64,000 nucleotides of DNA from positions 3,100,001 to 3,164,000 of the forward strand of contig NZ_CP035491.1 of the NCBI RefSeq assembly GCF_004135405.1, given 5' to 3'. This DNA is from Agromyces protaetiae (GTDB lineage: Bacteria; Actinomycetota; Actinomycetes; Actinomycetales; Microbacteriaceae). The number at the start of each line of letters is the position of its first letter. Position 1 is the stretch's first letter. Positions 44,005 through 53,403 of the stretch are shown piece by piece. Under the pieces are notes generated by a model. It was not told the origin of the DNA. It searched no databases and saw only the letters and a list, made by a program, of their open reading frames with translations. The translations under genes were made by a program, and so were the position numbers.

Positions 44005-45302
44005 GCGGTCGCTCCGGCGTGGGCGCCGTGCCATGTGTACTGCTCGATCGAGGCCGGGACCATCTCGGTGCCCGCGCCCGGCGTGGTCGGCGTGACGTAA
44101 CGGCCGCGGTCGATGACGACGGGCGTCACGAAGTGCTCGTGGAGGTGGTCGACGTACTCGATCATTCGACCCTCCATGGTGCCCGAGACGGCGACGTAGT
44201 CGAACATCGACAGGTGCTGCACGGCTTCGCAAAGACCCACGCCACCGGCGTGCGGACAGACCGGCACGCCGAACTTCGCGGCGAGCAGCAGGTTCGCGAT
44301 GTTCTCGTTGACGCCGCCGACGCGAGTGGCGTCGATCTGCATGACGTCCATGCCGCCGGCCTGGAGCAACTGCTTGAAGACGACGCGGTTCTGCACGTGC
44401 TCGCCCGTCGCGACGCGGACGGGAGCGATGCCCCGCGCGATCGCGGCGTGGCCGAGGATGTCGTCGGGGCTCGTGGGCTCCTCGATCCAGGCGGGTTCGA
44501 ACTCGGCGAGGGCCTTGACCCACGCGATCGCGTCGGAGACATCCCATCGCTGGTTGGCGTCGATCGCGACCGGGAAGCCGTCGCCGACCGCCTTGCGGGC
44601 GATCCCGAGGCGGCGGATGTCGTCGTCGAGGTCGGAGCCGACCTTGAGCTTGATCTGCGGGAAGCCGTCGGCGACGGCCTCGCGGCACAGGCGGTCGAGC
44701 TTCTCGTCGGAGTAGCCGAGCCAACCGGGCGTCGTCGTGTACGCCGGATAGCCGACCTCGAGGAGGTGGGCGACGCGCTCCGCGCGGCCGGGCTCGGCGT
44801 CGCGCAGGATCGCAAGGGCCTCGTCGGGCGTGATCGCGTCGGAGAGGTAGCGGAAGTCGACGAGCGAGACGAGCTCCTCGGGCGAGAGCGACGCGAGGTG
44901 CAGCCACAGCGGCTGGCCGGCGCGCTTCGCGCGGAGGTCCCACAGCGCGTTGATCGCGGCGCCGATCGCCATGTGCATGACGCCCTTCTCGGGGCCGAGC
45001 CAGCGCAGCTGCGAGTCGTGCGTGAGGAGTTTCGATCCTGCGCCCATGTCGGCGAGGAGGGCTTCGACATCGCGCCCGACGAGATGCTCGCGGAGCGCCT
45101 CGAGCGCCGCCACCTGCACGTCGTTGCCGCGACCGATGGTGAACACGAAGGCGTGTCCTTCGAGCCCGTCGGGGGCGTCGGTGCGGATGGTGAGGTAGGC
45201 GGCCGAGTAGTCGGGGTCGGGGTTCATCGCGTCCGACCCGTCGAGGAATCGGGAGGTGGGGAAGCGGATGTCCCGGGTGTCAACGCTGACGATCGTGCTC
45301 AT
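44001..45302 (-). CDS. fucD: L-fuconate dehydratase
   Basis: A 433-residue enolase-superfamily dehydratase turning L-fuconate into 2-keto-3-deoxy-L-fuconate. The N-terminal signature [20 protein letters not shown] is diagnostic. The barrel has the KLKV lysine, AIDANQRWD (metal Asp), [13 protein letters not shown] and [11 protein letters not shown] (His). AAAGGA precedes the ATG. First gene of the fucD-AKR-lactonase operon, driven by a TTGACA/TATGGT promoter with an operator inside its spacer. Confidence 0.96.
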   Translation of the reverse strand: MSTIVSVDTRDIRFPTSRFLDGSDAMNPDPDYSAAYLTIRTDAPDGLEGHAFVFTIGRGNDVQVAALEALREHLVGRDVEALLADMGAGSKLLTHDSQLRWLGPEKGVMHMAIGAAINALWDLRAKRAGQPLWLHLASLSPEELVSLVDFRYLSDAITPDEALAILRDAEPGRAERVAHLLEVGYPAYTTTPGWLGYSDEKLDRLCREAVADGFPQIKLKVGSDLDDDIRRLGIARKAVGDGFPVAIDANQRWDVSDAIAWVKALAEFEPAWIEEPTSPDDILGHAAIARGIAPVRVATGEHVQNRVVFKQLLQAGGMDVMQIDATRVGGVNENIANLLLAAKFGVPVCPHAGGVGLCEAVQHLSMFDYVAVSGTMEGRMIEYVDHLHEHFVTPVVIDRGRYVTPTTPGAGTEMVPASIEQYTWHGAHAGATA

Positions 45303-45323
45303 GGCGTCCTTTCGTGCGAAGCC

Positions 45324-45353
45324 ACCATAAACATCGGATGTCTCTGCTGTCAA
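45324..45353 (-). promoter_or_regulatory. fucD promoter with embedded operator
   Basis: On the minus strand TTGACA (45353-45348), an 18-base spacer and TATGGT (45329-45324). The perfect palindrome ACATCGGATGT (45331-45341) fills the spacer, so a bound repressor would block polymerase. It is the same core as at 36727, upstream of the FadR-type gene. The divergent FAH gene shares this region. Confidence 0.75.
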
Positions 45354-45470
45354 CACTTTCGATCTGTGCGAGAATCACGGTCGTATGACGATTCCGCGTC
45401 AGCACTGCTCGGATGATTCGAGGCAGATGCACGTGCGGATCGTGCACCGTTCAGCGTGGAAAGGACCCCC

Positions 45471-46319
45471 ATGAGATTCGCCCGACTCGGCTCCGCGGGA
45501 GCGGAGATCCCCGTGCTCCTCGACGGCGATCGCACCCTCGACCTGCGCGGCGTGACGGCCGACATCGACGGCGCCTTCCTCGCGGGCGGCGGCGTCGAAC
45601 GCGTGCGCGCCGCGCTCGAAGCCGGCGAACTGCCCGAACTCGAAGGCGCCGCAGATCTCCGCATCGGCGCGCCCATCGCGCGTCCGTCCGCCGTCTACTG
45701 CATCGGCATGAACTACGCCGCCCACGCCGCCGAGTCGGGCTCGGCCCCGCCCGAGCGGATGGTCATGTTCATGAAGGCCCCAAACACCGTGGTCGGTCCG
45801 AACGACGATGTCTCGATCCCCCGCGGCAGCGTCAAGACCGACTGGGAGGTCGAGCTCGGCATCGTCATCGGCGAGCGCGCGTCGTACCTCGCCGACGAGG
45901 CCGACGCGCTCGCGCACATCGCGGGCTACGTCACCGCCAACGACCTCTCGGAGCGCACCTTCCAGCTCGAGATCTCGGGCGGCCAGTGGTCGAAGGGCAA
46001 GAGCTCCCCGGGGTTCTGCCCGACCGGCCCGTGGCTCGCGACGCCCGACGAGATCGACGCGTCCGATGTGCGCCTCCGCAGCTTCGTGAACGGCGAGCCC
46101 CGCCAGGACTCGCGCACGAGCGACCTCATCTTCGGCATCGGCCGCATCGTGTTCGAGCTCAGCCAGGTGCTCGCCCTGGAACCCGGCGACCTCGTGCTCA
46201 CGGGCACCCCCGAAGGCGTCGCCCTCTCGGGCCGGTTCCCCTACCTCTCGGCCGGCGACGTCGTCGAGCTCGAGATCGACGGCCTCGGCCGTCAGCGGCA
46301 GCAGTACGTCTCGGCGTGA
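45471..46319 (+). CDS. Fumarylacetoacetate hydrolase family protein, probable 2,4-diketo-3-deoxy-L-fuconate hydrolase
   Basis: A 282-residue FAH-fold hydrolase. Metal site DWEVELGIVIGE, preceded by VYCIGMNYAAHAAE, with the C-terminal FGIGRIVFELSQ and LTGTPEGVAL. In the L-fucose pathway such an enzyme cuts the diketo acid to pyruvate and L-lactate. GGAAAGGA precedes the ATG. It is divergent from fucD and followed after 46 bases by the pathway SDR. Confidence 0.9.
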   Translation: MRFARLGSAGAEIPVLLDGDRTLDLRGVTADIDGAFLAGGGVERVRAALEAGELPELEGAADLRIGAPIARPSAVYCIGMNYAAHAAESGSAPPERMVMFMKAPNTVVGPNDDVSIPRGSVKTDWEVELGIVIGERASYLADEADALAHIAGYVTANDLSERTFQLEISGGQWSKGKSSPGFCPTGPWLATPDEIDASDVRLRSFVNGEPRQDSRTSDLIFGIGRIVFELSQVLALEPGDLVLTGTPEGVALSGRFPYLSAGDVVELEIDGLGRQRQQYVSA

Positions 46320-46365
46320 GCCCGAGGCATCCGGAACTTTCTCCCACCAACCTCAGGAGGACAGC

Positions 46366-47121
46366 TTGACCACCGAATTCGAAGGCCTCGTCGCCGTCGT
46401 CACGGGCGGGGCCTCGGGCCTCGGCGCCGCGATCACCGCCCGCTTGCGGCGCGGCGGCGCGCGCGTCGCCGTGTTCGACGTCCGCCCCGACGACGCCGAT
46501 GCCGACCTCGCCGTCGCGGTCGACATCACCGACGACGCGAGCGTGCGCGCGGGCGTCGACGCCGTCGTCGCGGCGTTCGGCCGCCTCGACATCGTCGTGA
46601 ACAACGCCGGCATCGGCGCCCAGGGCGACATCGCCGCGAACGACGACGCCGAATGGGCGCGCGTGCTCGACGTCAACGTCGTCGGCGTCGCGCGCGTGAG
46701 CCGCGCCGCGCTCCCCCACCTGCGGGTCTCGCCCGCGGCCGCGATCGTCAACACGTCGTCGATCGCCGCGACCGCGGGGCTCCCCCAGCGCGCGCTCTAC
46801 AGCGCGAGCAAGGGCGCCGTGCTCTCGCTCACGCGTGCGATGGCGGCCGACCACATCCGGGAGGGCATCCGCGTCAACGCCGTGAACCCCGGCACGGCCG
46901 ACACCCCGTGGATCGGCCGGCTCCTCGCGTCGGCCGCCGACCCCGAGGCCGAGCGCGCCGCACTCGAGGCGCGTCAGCCGCACGGCCGGCTCGTGTCGGC
47001 CGACGAGGTCGCCGAAGCCGTCGCCTACCTCGCGTCGCCGCTCGCCGGTTCGACGACGGGCATCGGCCTCGCCGTCGACGGCGGCATGCAGGGTCTGCGC
47101 CTCCGCCCGATCGGGAGCTGA
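46366..47121 (+). CDS. SDR oxidoreductase, probable 2-keto-3-deoxy-L-fuconate dehydrogenase
   Basis: A 251-residue SDR. TGGASGLG cofactor motif, NNAGIG, catalytic Ser in NTSSIAA and YSASK; ends in the usual SSTGIGLAVDGGM-like segment. It would oxidise 2-keto-3-deoxyfuconate to the diketo acid used by the preceding hydrolase. Start is TTG with AGGAGG five bases upstream. A GAGGCATCC motif lies in the 46-base gap. Confidence 0.9.
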   Translation: MTTEFEGLVAVVTGGASGLGAAITARLRRGGARVAVFDVRPDDADADLAVAVDITDDASVRAGVDAVVAAFGRLDIVVNNAGIGAQGDIAANDDAEWARVLDVNVVGVARVSRAALPHLRVSPAAAIVNTSSIAATAGLPQRALYSASKGAVLSLTRAMAADHIREGIRVNAVNPGTADTPWIGRLLASAADPEAERAALEARQPHGRLVSADEVAEAVAYLASPLAGSTTGIGLAVDGGMQGLRLRPIGS

Positions 47122-47158
47122 CCCCGCGTCTCTCCGCCGCCGCCCCGCGGCATTGCGT

Positions 47159-47213
47159 GAAGTCCCGTGAATGGTCGCCTTCCCGACGGAATGGCGACCG
47201 TTTGCGCGACTTC
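47159..47213. terminator. Imperfect palindrome after the fucose SDR gene
   Basis: GAAGTC...GGTCGCC-ttcccgacggaat-GGCGACC...GACTTC, outer and inner arms separated by short mismatched bases. Likely terminator. The rest of 47122-47341 holds a GTACA/TGTAC dyad (47272-47297) and the promoter of the next gene. Confidence 0.6.
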
Positions 47214-47341
47214 GGCGTGCTGAGGGGCGGCGGATGCTCCGGAGCGGCCGCAGTCCGCCTGTCGCAACCGTGTACAGATCGTGACCTCACGTTGTACGCG
47301 ACGTCAGGCACGGCACCTCCCACGGCGGATAGGTTGGATGG

Positions 47342-48217
47342 GTGAAGTTCGCCCACCTCAGAGTCGAAGGCCAGACCGTCCCGCGACTCGCGACGGTGAT
47401 CGGCGACTCGGCGCTCTTCCTCGACGAGGTCATGGAGCACGCGCCGCGCGACCTCCAAGACCTCATCGAGCGCGGCGAGCGAGGGCTCGACGAAGTGCGA
47501 ACGGCCGTCGACGTCGTCGTCTCGGCCGACGGCGACCTCACACCCGTCGCCGACCTCCGCCACTCCTCGGCGGTGCTCCGCCCGCCGCAGGTGCTCGCGA
47601 TCGGCGCGAACTACGCCGCTCACGCGAGCGAGCTGAAGCTCCGCAGCGAGACGGCGATGACGGTGTTCTCGCTGTGGCCGAACTCGCTCACGGGCCACGG
47701 GCAGACGACGACCTGGCCCGGTGACCTCTCGACCCAGGTCGACTACGAGGCCGAGCTCGGCGTCATCATCGGCCGTCCGGCGCGCGGCGTGCACGTACGC
47801 GACGCGCTCGACTCCGTGTGGGGCTACACCGTCGTCAACGACATCACCGCACGAGACATCCAGTTCTCCGAAGCCCAATGGTCGCGCTGCAAGTCGTTCG
47901 ACGGCTTCACGCCGACCGGCCCCGTCGTCGTCACCGCCGACGAGGTCGCCGACCCGCAAGACCTGTGGCTCACGACGAACCTCGACGGGCGCATCCTGCA
48001 AGACGCTTCGACGAACGAGATGGTGCGCGGCGTCGCCGAGATCGTGTCGTACCTGTCGCGGTCGGCGACGATCCCCGCGGGCACCCTCATCTCGACGGGC
48101 AGCCCCGGCGGCGCGGGCTATTCCCGCAGCCCGCAAGTCTTCCTCGAAGACGGCGCGACCGTCACCGTCACGATCGAGGGCATCGGGTCGCTCACGACGC
48201 ACTGCCGCGTCATCTGA
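47342..48217 (+). CDS. Fumarylacetoacetate hydrolase family protein (second)
   Basis: A 291-residue FAH-fold enzyme related to 2-keto-4-pentenoate hydratase/acylpyruvase. Metal site DYEAELGVIIGRP, with LAIGANYAAHASE and VNDITARDIQ; C-terminal LISTGSPGGAGYS. It differs from the neighbour at 45471 in length and sequence and has its own leaderless promoter (TAGGTT at 47330-47335, six bases before the GTG). It may serve another keto-acid pathway. Confidence 0.88.
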   Translation: MKFAHLRVEGQTVPRLATVIGDSALFLDEVMEHAPRDLQDLIERGERGLDEVRTAVDVVVSADGDLTPVADLRHSSAVLRPPQVLAIGANYAAHASELKLRSETAMTVFSLWPNSLTGHGQTTTWPGDLSTQVDYEAELGVIIGRPARGVHVRDALDSVWGYTVVNDITARDIQFSEAQWSRCKSFDGFTPTGPVVVTADEVADPQDLWLTTNLDGRILQDASTNEMVRGVAEIVSYLSRSATIPAGTLISTGSPGGAGYSRSPQVFLEDGATVTVTIEGIGSLTTHCRVI

Positions 48218-48232
48218 CCGCACGCGCGCGGT

Positions 48233-48282
48233 CGAGGCATCCGGCGACCGTCGAGCGGATGCCTCGTGCGAGACATCCGCTC
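48233..48282. terminator. Overlapping hairpins between convergent genes
   Basis: CGAGGCATCCG (48233-48243) pairs with CGGATGCCTCG (48256-48266); alternatively GAGCGGATG (48253-48261) pairs with CATCCGCTC (48274-48282). Three GGATGYCTC motifs in 50 bases supply both stems. Confidence 0.75.
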
Positions 48283-48289
48283 GATGCGC

Positions 48290-49804
48290 TCACTCGCTCG
48301 GCTCGGCCTTGAGGTCGATGATCGGGATCGCCTGCGTGACGGGGTGCAGGCCCGACAGCCGCGACGGCGAGAGCTGCTTCTCGACCGCTTCGCGCGTCAT
48401 GAGGCCGGTCTCGACGACGAGGTCGGCGACCGGCCGCCCGGTCTTGAGCGCCAGCTTCGCAAGCGTCGCCGCCTCGGTGTAGCCGATGAACGGGATGAGC
48501 GCCGTGATGACGCCGACGCTCGAGGCGACCATCTGGGCGAGGCGGTCCTCATTGGCCGTGATGCCGTCGACGCAGTTCACCCGCAGCGTCCAGCACGCCT
48601 GGCGCATCCACGTGATCGACTGCATGAGCGAGTGCGCGATGACGGGCTCGAACGCGTTGAGCTGGAGCTGGCCGGCCTCGGCCGCCATGACGACCGTGAC
48701 ATCGGCGCCCGCGACGGCGTAGGCGACCTGGCTGACCGCCTCGGGGATGACGGGATTGACCTTGCCGGGCATGATGCTCGACCCGGCCTGCTTGGGAGGC
48801 AGGTTGATCTCGCCGAGGCCCGCCTGCGGGCCCGACGACAGCAGCCGCAGGTCGTTGCAGATCTTCGAGAGCTTGATGGCGCTGCGCTTCAGCGCGCTCG
48901 AGAACGTCATGAAGACGCCCGTGTCGCTCGTCGCCTCGATGAGGTCGGGCGCGGTCTCGAGGCGCTGCCCCGTGATGTCGCTCAAGTGCCGCACGACCAG
49001 GACGGCGTAGCCGGGGTCGGCCGTGATGCCCGTGCCGATCGCCGTCGCGCCGAGGTTCACCTCGGAGAGGAGCTTGATGGTCTCGCGGAGGCGCGCGATG
49101 TCTTCGCCGAGCGTCGTCGCGAAGGAGTGGAACTCCTGCCCGAGCGTCATCGGCACGGCATCTTGAAGCTGCGTGCGCCCGACCTTCAGCACGTCGTTGA
49201 ACTCGCGGCCCTTCTTGCCGAACGAGATGCGGAGCAGGTCGAGCTCGGTGAGCATCGTCGTGAGCGACGCCGCCATCGCGAGCTTCAACGCCGTCGGGTA
49301 GGTGTCGTTCGTCGACTGGCTGCGGTTGACGTCGTCGATCGGGTGGAGAAAGGCGTAGTCGCCCTTCGGCCGGCCCGCGATCTCGAGCGCGACGTTCGCG
49401 ATGACCTCGTTCGCGTTCATGTTCGTCGAGGTGCCGGCCCCGCCCTGGATGACCCCCACGACGAACTCGTCGTGGAACTCGCCGTCGATGATGCGCTGGC
49501 ACGCCTCGTCGATCCACGCCGACTTCTGCGCCGTGATCGCGCCGAGCTCGCGGTTCGCGCGCGCCGCGGCCTGCTTCACCTGCGCGAGCGCGACGACGAG
49601 TTCGGGATAGACCGAGATCGGCCGTTTGGAGATCGGGAAGTTCTCGAGCGCCCGCATCGTGTGGATGCCCCAGTAGGCGTCTGCCGGAACGTCGACCGTG
49701 CCGAGCGAATCGGTCTCGGTGCGGGTCGGGGTGTCGGGTCGCGGGTGGTGCACGTACGTCTCCAGTCGTCGTTCGAACGGCGCATGGACGGTCGGGATCG
49801 TCAC
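48290..49804 (-). CDS. aspA: Aspartate ammonia-lyase
   Basis: A 504-residue fumarase/aspartase superfamily enzyme interconverting aspartate with fumarate and ammonia. The superfamily signature is GSSIMPGKVNP; NMNANEVIAN and the THR-type segment STNDTYPTALK are typical of AspA. The first 30 residues are non-conserved, so the true start may be internal (conserved sequence begins at TETDSLG). Converges on the FAH gene. Confidence 0.94.
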   Translation of the reverse strand: MTIPTVHAPFERRLETYVHHPRPDTPTRTETDSLGTVDVPADAYWGIHTMRALENFPISKRPISVYPELVVALAQVKQAAARANRELGAITAQKSAWIDEACQRIIDGEFHDEFVVGVIQGGAGTSTNMNANEVIANVALEIAGRPKGDYAFLHPIDDVNRSQSTNDTYPTALKLAMAASLTTMLTELDLLRISFGKKGREFNDVLKVGRTQLQDAVPMTLGQEFHSFATTLGEDIARLRETIKLLSEVNLGATAIGTGITADPGYAVLVVRHLSDITGQRLETAPDLIEATSDTGVFMTFSSALKRSAIKLSKICNDLRLLSSGPQAGLGEINLPPKQAGSSIMPGKVNPVIPEAVSQVAYAVAGADVTVVMAAEAGQLQLNAFEPVIAHSLMQSITWMRQACWTLRVNCVDGITANEDRLAQMVASSVGVITALIPFIGYTEAATLAKLALKTGRPVADLVVETGLMTREAVEKQLSPSRLSGLHPVTQAIPIIDLKAEPSE

Positions 49805-49955
49805 GATTCGGCTCCATTGCCTCAGGGCCCGCGCCTCGTGTGCGCGAACTGCTCTTCGTCGCCGCGGGGTCTCCGCGACGTGCCTTCGAGCCTACCCGTC
49901 GGCCTTCCGAACCCGGTGGACACGACGTCCAATGCGCACGCGCGCACACGACAGG

Positions 49956-49979
49956 GGGGCGAGGCCGAAGCCCCGCCCC
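49956..49979 (-). terminator. Hairpin after the DUF4190 gene
   Basis: GGGGCGAGGC-cgaa-GCCCCGCCCC, ten-base stem with one mismatch, 25 bases after the stop at 50005 on the minus strand. The remaining 49805-49955 shows nothing recognisable. Confidence 0.6.
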
Positions 49980-50004
49980 GCGGCGTGCCCTGCTGCGCGT
50001 CGTC

Positions 50005-50319
50005 TCACCAGAAGAAGACGAACGGCAGCGCGGCGAGCCCGAACACGACGAACGCGACCGCGGCGATCGCGATGCCCGCGAGCATGACGGCGTTGAGCAC
50101 GATGCCCCAGATCGCCATCGTGCGCGACGCCGGTTCTCGCGAGAGCGCGAGGGCGCCGAGGACGAGGCCGACGATCGGGACGACGAGCGTGTAGCCCGCG
50201 AAGATCGAGACGAGCCCGAGCACGAGGCTCGCGATGCTGAAGCCGCGCGACTCGGCGGCCGCCGGCGAGGCGTAGGCCTCGCGGCCGGGAACCGGAGCGG
50301 GCGCGGAAGCGGTGGACAT
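50005..50319 (-). CDS. DUF4190-type small membrane protein
   Basis: A 104-residue protein with an Ala/Pro-rich N-terminal 28 residues and two membrane helices: SIASLVLGLVSIFAGYTLVVPIVGLVLGALA, the SLVLGI...GLVLG pattern of DUF4190, and IWGIVLNAVMLAGIAIAAVAFVVFG. Function unknown. AAGGAGAACC precedes the ATG. Confidence 0.8.
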   Translation of the reverse strand: MSTASAPAPVPGREAYASPAAAESRGFSIASLVLGLVSIFAGYTLVVPIVGLVLGALALSREPASRTMAIWGIVLNAVMLAGIAIAAVAFVVFGLAALPFVFFW

Positions 50320-50443
50320 GAGGTTCTCCTTCGTATGGATGATGCTTCCACGCTACGAACCGGCCGGGCACCGGGGTATGGGGCTAACCCCCCGATACGA
50401 TCGAGGGTCGTCCGACCCCGCCACCGACCTCGATTGGATTCGC

Positions 50444-51730
50444 ATGCCCCTTTGGACCGTCCACGGCGACGGCAAGACCGTCGCACCAGGCGAGGTCGTC
50501 GCCCCCGGCGAACGTCTCTCGTGGCCCCGCACGATCGGCCTCGGCGCCCAGCACGTCGTCGCCATGTTCGGCGCGACCTTCCTCGTGCCGCTCCTCACGG
50601 GCTTCCCGCCCGAGACGACGATCTTCTTCTCGGGAATCGGCACGCTGCTCTTCCTCCTCATCACGAAGAACCGGGTGCCGAGCTACCTCGGCTCGTCGTT
50701 CGCGTTCATCGCGCCCATCACGGCCGCGACGGCGTCGAAGGCGGCCGCAGACCCGATGGGCGCCGCCCTGTTCGGCATCGTCGCCGTCGGCGTGCTGCTC
50801 GCGCTCGTCGGCCTCCTCGTGCAGATCACGGGCACCCGCTGGATCGACGCCCTCATGCCGCCCGTCGTCGCGGGCGCGATCGTCGCCCTCATCGGCTTCA
50901 ACCTCGCACCCGTCGCGAAGACGAACTTCACAGCAGCCCCGATCACGGCCCTCGTCACGCTCGCGGCCGTCATCGTGGCATCCGTGCTCTTCCGAGGCAT
51001 CCTCGGGCGCATCTCGATCCTCCTCGGCGTCGCGATCGGCTACGTCGCTGCCGTCCTCCAGGGCGAGGTCTCGTTCGGCGCGCTCGAGAGCGCCGCGTGG
51101 ATCGGGCTGCCGACCTTCCACCTGCCCGCGAACCCGATCGCCGACGCGGCCGTGTGGGGACTCCTGCCCGCGTTCCTCCCCATCGTGCTCGTGCTCGTCG
51201 CCGAGAACGTCGGCCACATCCGCGGCGTCGCGCAGATGACGGATGCCTCGGTCAACCGCTCGACCGGACGGGCGCTGCTCTCCGACGGCATTGCGACGAC
51301 GATCGCGGGCTTCTTCGGCGGATCGGGCACGACGACCTACGGCGAGAACATCGGTGTCATGGCGGCGACGCGCGTCTACTCGACGGCGACGTACTGGGTC
51401 GCGGGCATCGTCGCCGTGCTGCTCGGCCTCTCCCCCAAGTTCGGCGCCCTCATCAACACGATCCCCGCAGGCGTGCTCGGCGGCGTCACGACCGCCCTCT
51501 ACGGTCTCATCGGCGTCATCGGCGTCAAGATCTGGCTCGACAACAAGGTCGACTTCTCCAAGCCCGTGAACCAGTTCACGGCGGCGACGGCGCTCATCAT
51601 CGGCATCGCCGACTTCACGTTCACGTTCGGCGACGGCGTCACGTTCAACGGCATCGCGCTCGGCACGATCGCCGCGATCGTGATTTACCACGTCATGAAC
51701 GGCATCGCGAAGGCGCGCGGCACCGACTGA
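50444..51730 (+). CDS. Uracil/xanthine permease family (NCS2) transporter
   Basis: A 428-residue nucleobase:cation symporter with 14 predicted helices. LGAQHVVAMFGATFLVPLLTG opens the fold, SSFAFIAP and the family signature region LVLVAENVGHIRGV, plus GFFGGSGTTTYGENIGVMA, point to the UraA branch (uracil). It faces a second nucleobase permease of the AzgA branch across a shared terminator, so uracil and purine uptake genes lie together. Start ATG 50444. Confidence 0.92.
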   Translation: MPLWTVHGDGKTVAPGEVVAPGERLSWPRTIGLGAQHVVAMFGATFLVPLLTGFPPETTIFFSGIGTLLFLLITKNRVPSYLGSSFAFIAPITAATASKAAADPMGAALFGIVAVGVLLALVGLLVQITGTRWIDALMPPVVAGAIVALIGFNLAPVAKTNFTAAPITALVTLAAVIVASVLFRGILGRISILLGVAIGYVAAVLQGEVSFGALESAAWIGLPTFHLPANPIADAAVWGLLPAFLPIVLVLVAENVGHIRGVAQMTDASVNRSTGRALLSDGIATTIAGFFGGSGTTTYGENIGVMAATRVYSTATYWVAGIVAVLLGLSPKFGALINTIPAGVLGGVTTALYGLIGVIGVKIWLDNKVDFSKPVNQFTAATALIIGIADFTFTFGDGVTFNGIALGTIAAIVIYHVMNGIAKARGTD

Positions 51731-51760
51731 AGACACGTCTCGCGCTCGGCGAGGAGCAGA

Positions 51761-51800
51761 ACGGCGGATGCCTCGGGGTCGGCCCCGAGGCATCCGCCGT
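51761..51800. terminator. Perfect 18-bp hairpin between two permease genes
   Basis: Arms 51761-51778 and 51783-51800 are exact complements with loop TCGG; the stem contains facing GGATGCCTC motifs at 51766 and 51787. Bidirectional between convergent genes. Confidence 0.85.
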
Positions 51801-51824
51801 CCGTGCGCGTCCGCGCCCTGCCGC

Positions 51825-53294
51825 TCAGCCCGCGAACAGGCTCTCGATCGGTCCGCGCGCGAAGTAGATCAGGAAGCCGGCCGCGACCACCCACAGGAGC
51901 GGGCTGATCTGGCGGGCCTTGCCCGACAGCGACCGCAGCAGCACCCATGCGATGAAGCCCGCGCCGATGCCGTTCGCGATCGAGTAGGTGAGCGGCATGA
52001 TCGTGACCGTGAGGAACACGGGCAGCAGCACCGAGAAGTCCGTGAGGTCGATCGAGGTGATCTGGCTCATCATGAGCGCGCCGACGATGACGAGCGCTGC
52101 GGCGGCGACCTCGCTCGGCACGATCGACACGAGCGGCGTGAAGAACATCGACGCGAGGAACAGCAGGCCCGTGACGACGTTCGCGAGGCCCGTGCGGGCA
52201 CCCTCGCCGATCCCCGAACCCGACTCGATGAACACCGTGTTGGACGACCCCGACGTGAGACCGCCCGCGACGGCGCCGACGCCCTCGACGACGAGCGCCG
52301 ACTTCAGCCGCGGGAAGTTGCCCTTCGCGTCGGCGAGTCCCGCCTCTTTCGAGAGGCCCGTGAAGGTGCCCATGGCGTCGAAGAAGTTCGTGAACACGAG
52401 CGTGAAGACGAGCATGATCGCCGCGAGCGCGCCGATCCGCTCGAACGACCCGAACGACACCTGCCCGACGAGCGAGAGATCGGGGAGGCTCACCGGGCTG
52501 CCCGAGAACTCGGGCACCGTGAGCCCCCACCCGTTGGGGTTGACCGCATCGCCGTCGACGCGGGGGCCGAGGTTCCAGATCGCCTCCACGATGATCGCGA
52601 CGACCGTACCCGAGAGCAGGCCGATGAGGATTCCGCCCTTGACCTTGCGGGCGACGAGGATGCCCGTGAGGAGCAGGGTGAAGACGAACACGAGCGTCGG
52701 CGTCGTACCCACCGAACCGTTGACGCCGAGGCCGACGGGCGGTGACCCGATGCCCGTCGAGGTCACGAAGCCCGCGTCGACGAACCCGATGAACGCGATG
52801 AAGAGGCCGATGCCGACCGTGATCGCGAGCTTCAGCTGGATCGGCACGGCGTCGAAGATGAGGCGCCGCAGGCCCGTCGCCGCGAGCAGCACGATGATGA
52901 GGCCGTTGATGACGACGAGCCCCATCGCCTCGGGCCACGTCACCTGGCCGACGACCGACACCGCGAGGAACGAGTTGATGCCGAGGCCGGCGGCGAACGC
53001 GAACGGCAGACGCGCGACGAGACCGAACAGGATCGTCATGACACCGGCTGTGAGGCCCGTGACGGCCGACACCTGAAGGAAGCCCAACTGGTTGCCGTCG
53101 ACGTCGACGCCGCTCGACAGGATGATCGGGTTCAGGATGACGATGTACGCCATCGTCACGAACGTCACGAGACCGCCGCGGATCTCGGTGCCGACGGTCG
53201 AGCCGCGGGCGGAGATCTCGAAGAATCGGTCGAGGGCGGAACGTGGGGCGCCGCCCGCAGGCGGCGCTTCGGAGGTCTCGGGGGAGGTCGTCAT
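51825..53294 (-). CDS. NCS2 family purine permease (AzgA type)
   Basis: A 489-residue transporter for adenine, guanine or hypoxanthine. AzgA-like segments: STVGTEIRGGLVTFVTMAYI at the start of helix 1, PFAFAAGLGINSFLA, FTNFFDAMGTFTGLSKEAGL and GSSNTVFIESGSGIGEGART. Leaderless: TACAGT on the minus strand six bases before the ATG at 53294. Confidence 0.93.
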   Translation of the reverse strand: MTTSPETSEAPPAGGAPRSALDRFFEISARGSTVGTEIRGGLVTFVTMAYIVILNPIILSSGVDVDGNQLGFLQVSAVTGLTAGVMTILFGLVARLPFAFAAGLGINSFLAVSVVGQVTWPEAMGLVVINGLIIVLLAATGLRRLIFDAVPIQLKLAITVGIGLFIAFIGFVDAGFVTSTGIGSPPVGLGVNGSVGTTPTLVFVFTLLLTGILVARKVKGGILIGLLSGTVVAIIVEAIWNLGPRVDGDAVNPNGWGLTVPEFSGSPVSLPDLSLVGQVSFGSFERIGALAAIMLVFTLVFTNFFDAMGTFTGLSKEAGLADAKGNFPRLKSALVVEGVGAVAGGLTSGSSNTVFIESGSGIGEGARTGLANVVTGLLFLASMFFTPLVSIVPSEVAAAALVIVGALMMSQITSIDLTDFSVLLPVFLTVTIMPLTYSIANGIGAGFIAWVLLRSLSGKARQISPLLWVVAAGFLIYFARGPIESLFAG

Positions 53295-53362
53295 GCGACG
53301 ACTGTAGCGATCGCGGGCATGCGAGCGCATGCGTTTCGGCGCGCGAGTTCCGGCGCGTCGCG

Positions 53363-53384
53363 TCGAGACATCCGGATGTCTCGA
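53363..53384. repeat. 22-bp perfect palindrome of two fused GGATGTCTC motifs
   Basis: GAGACATCC and GGATGTCTC abut with no spacer, flanked by TC/GA to give 22 symmetrical bases. It lies between the small membrane protein stop and the AzgA promoter; with no loop it may be an operator or a terminator. Confidence 0.6.
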
Positions 53385-53403
53385 GCCGCCCCGGATCGAA
53401 CGC

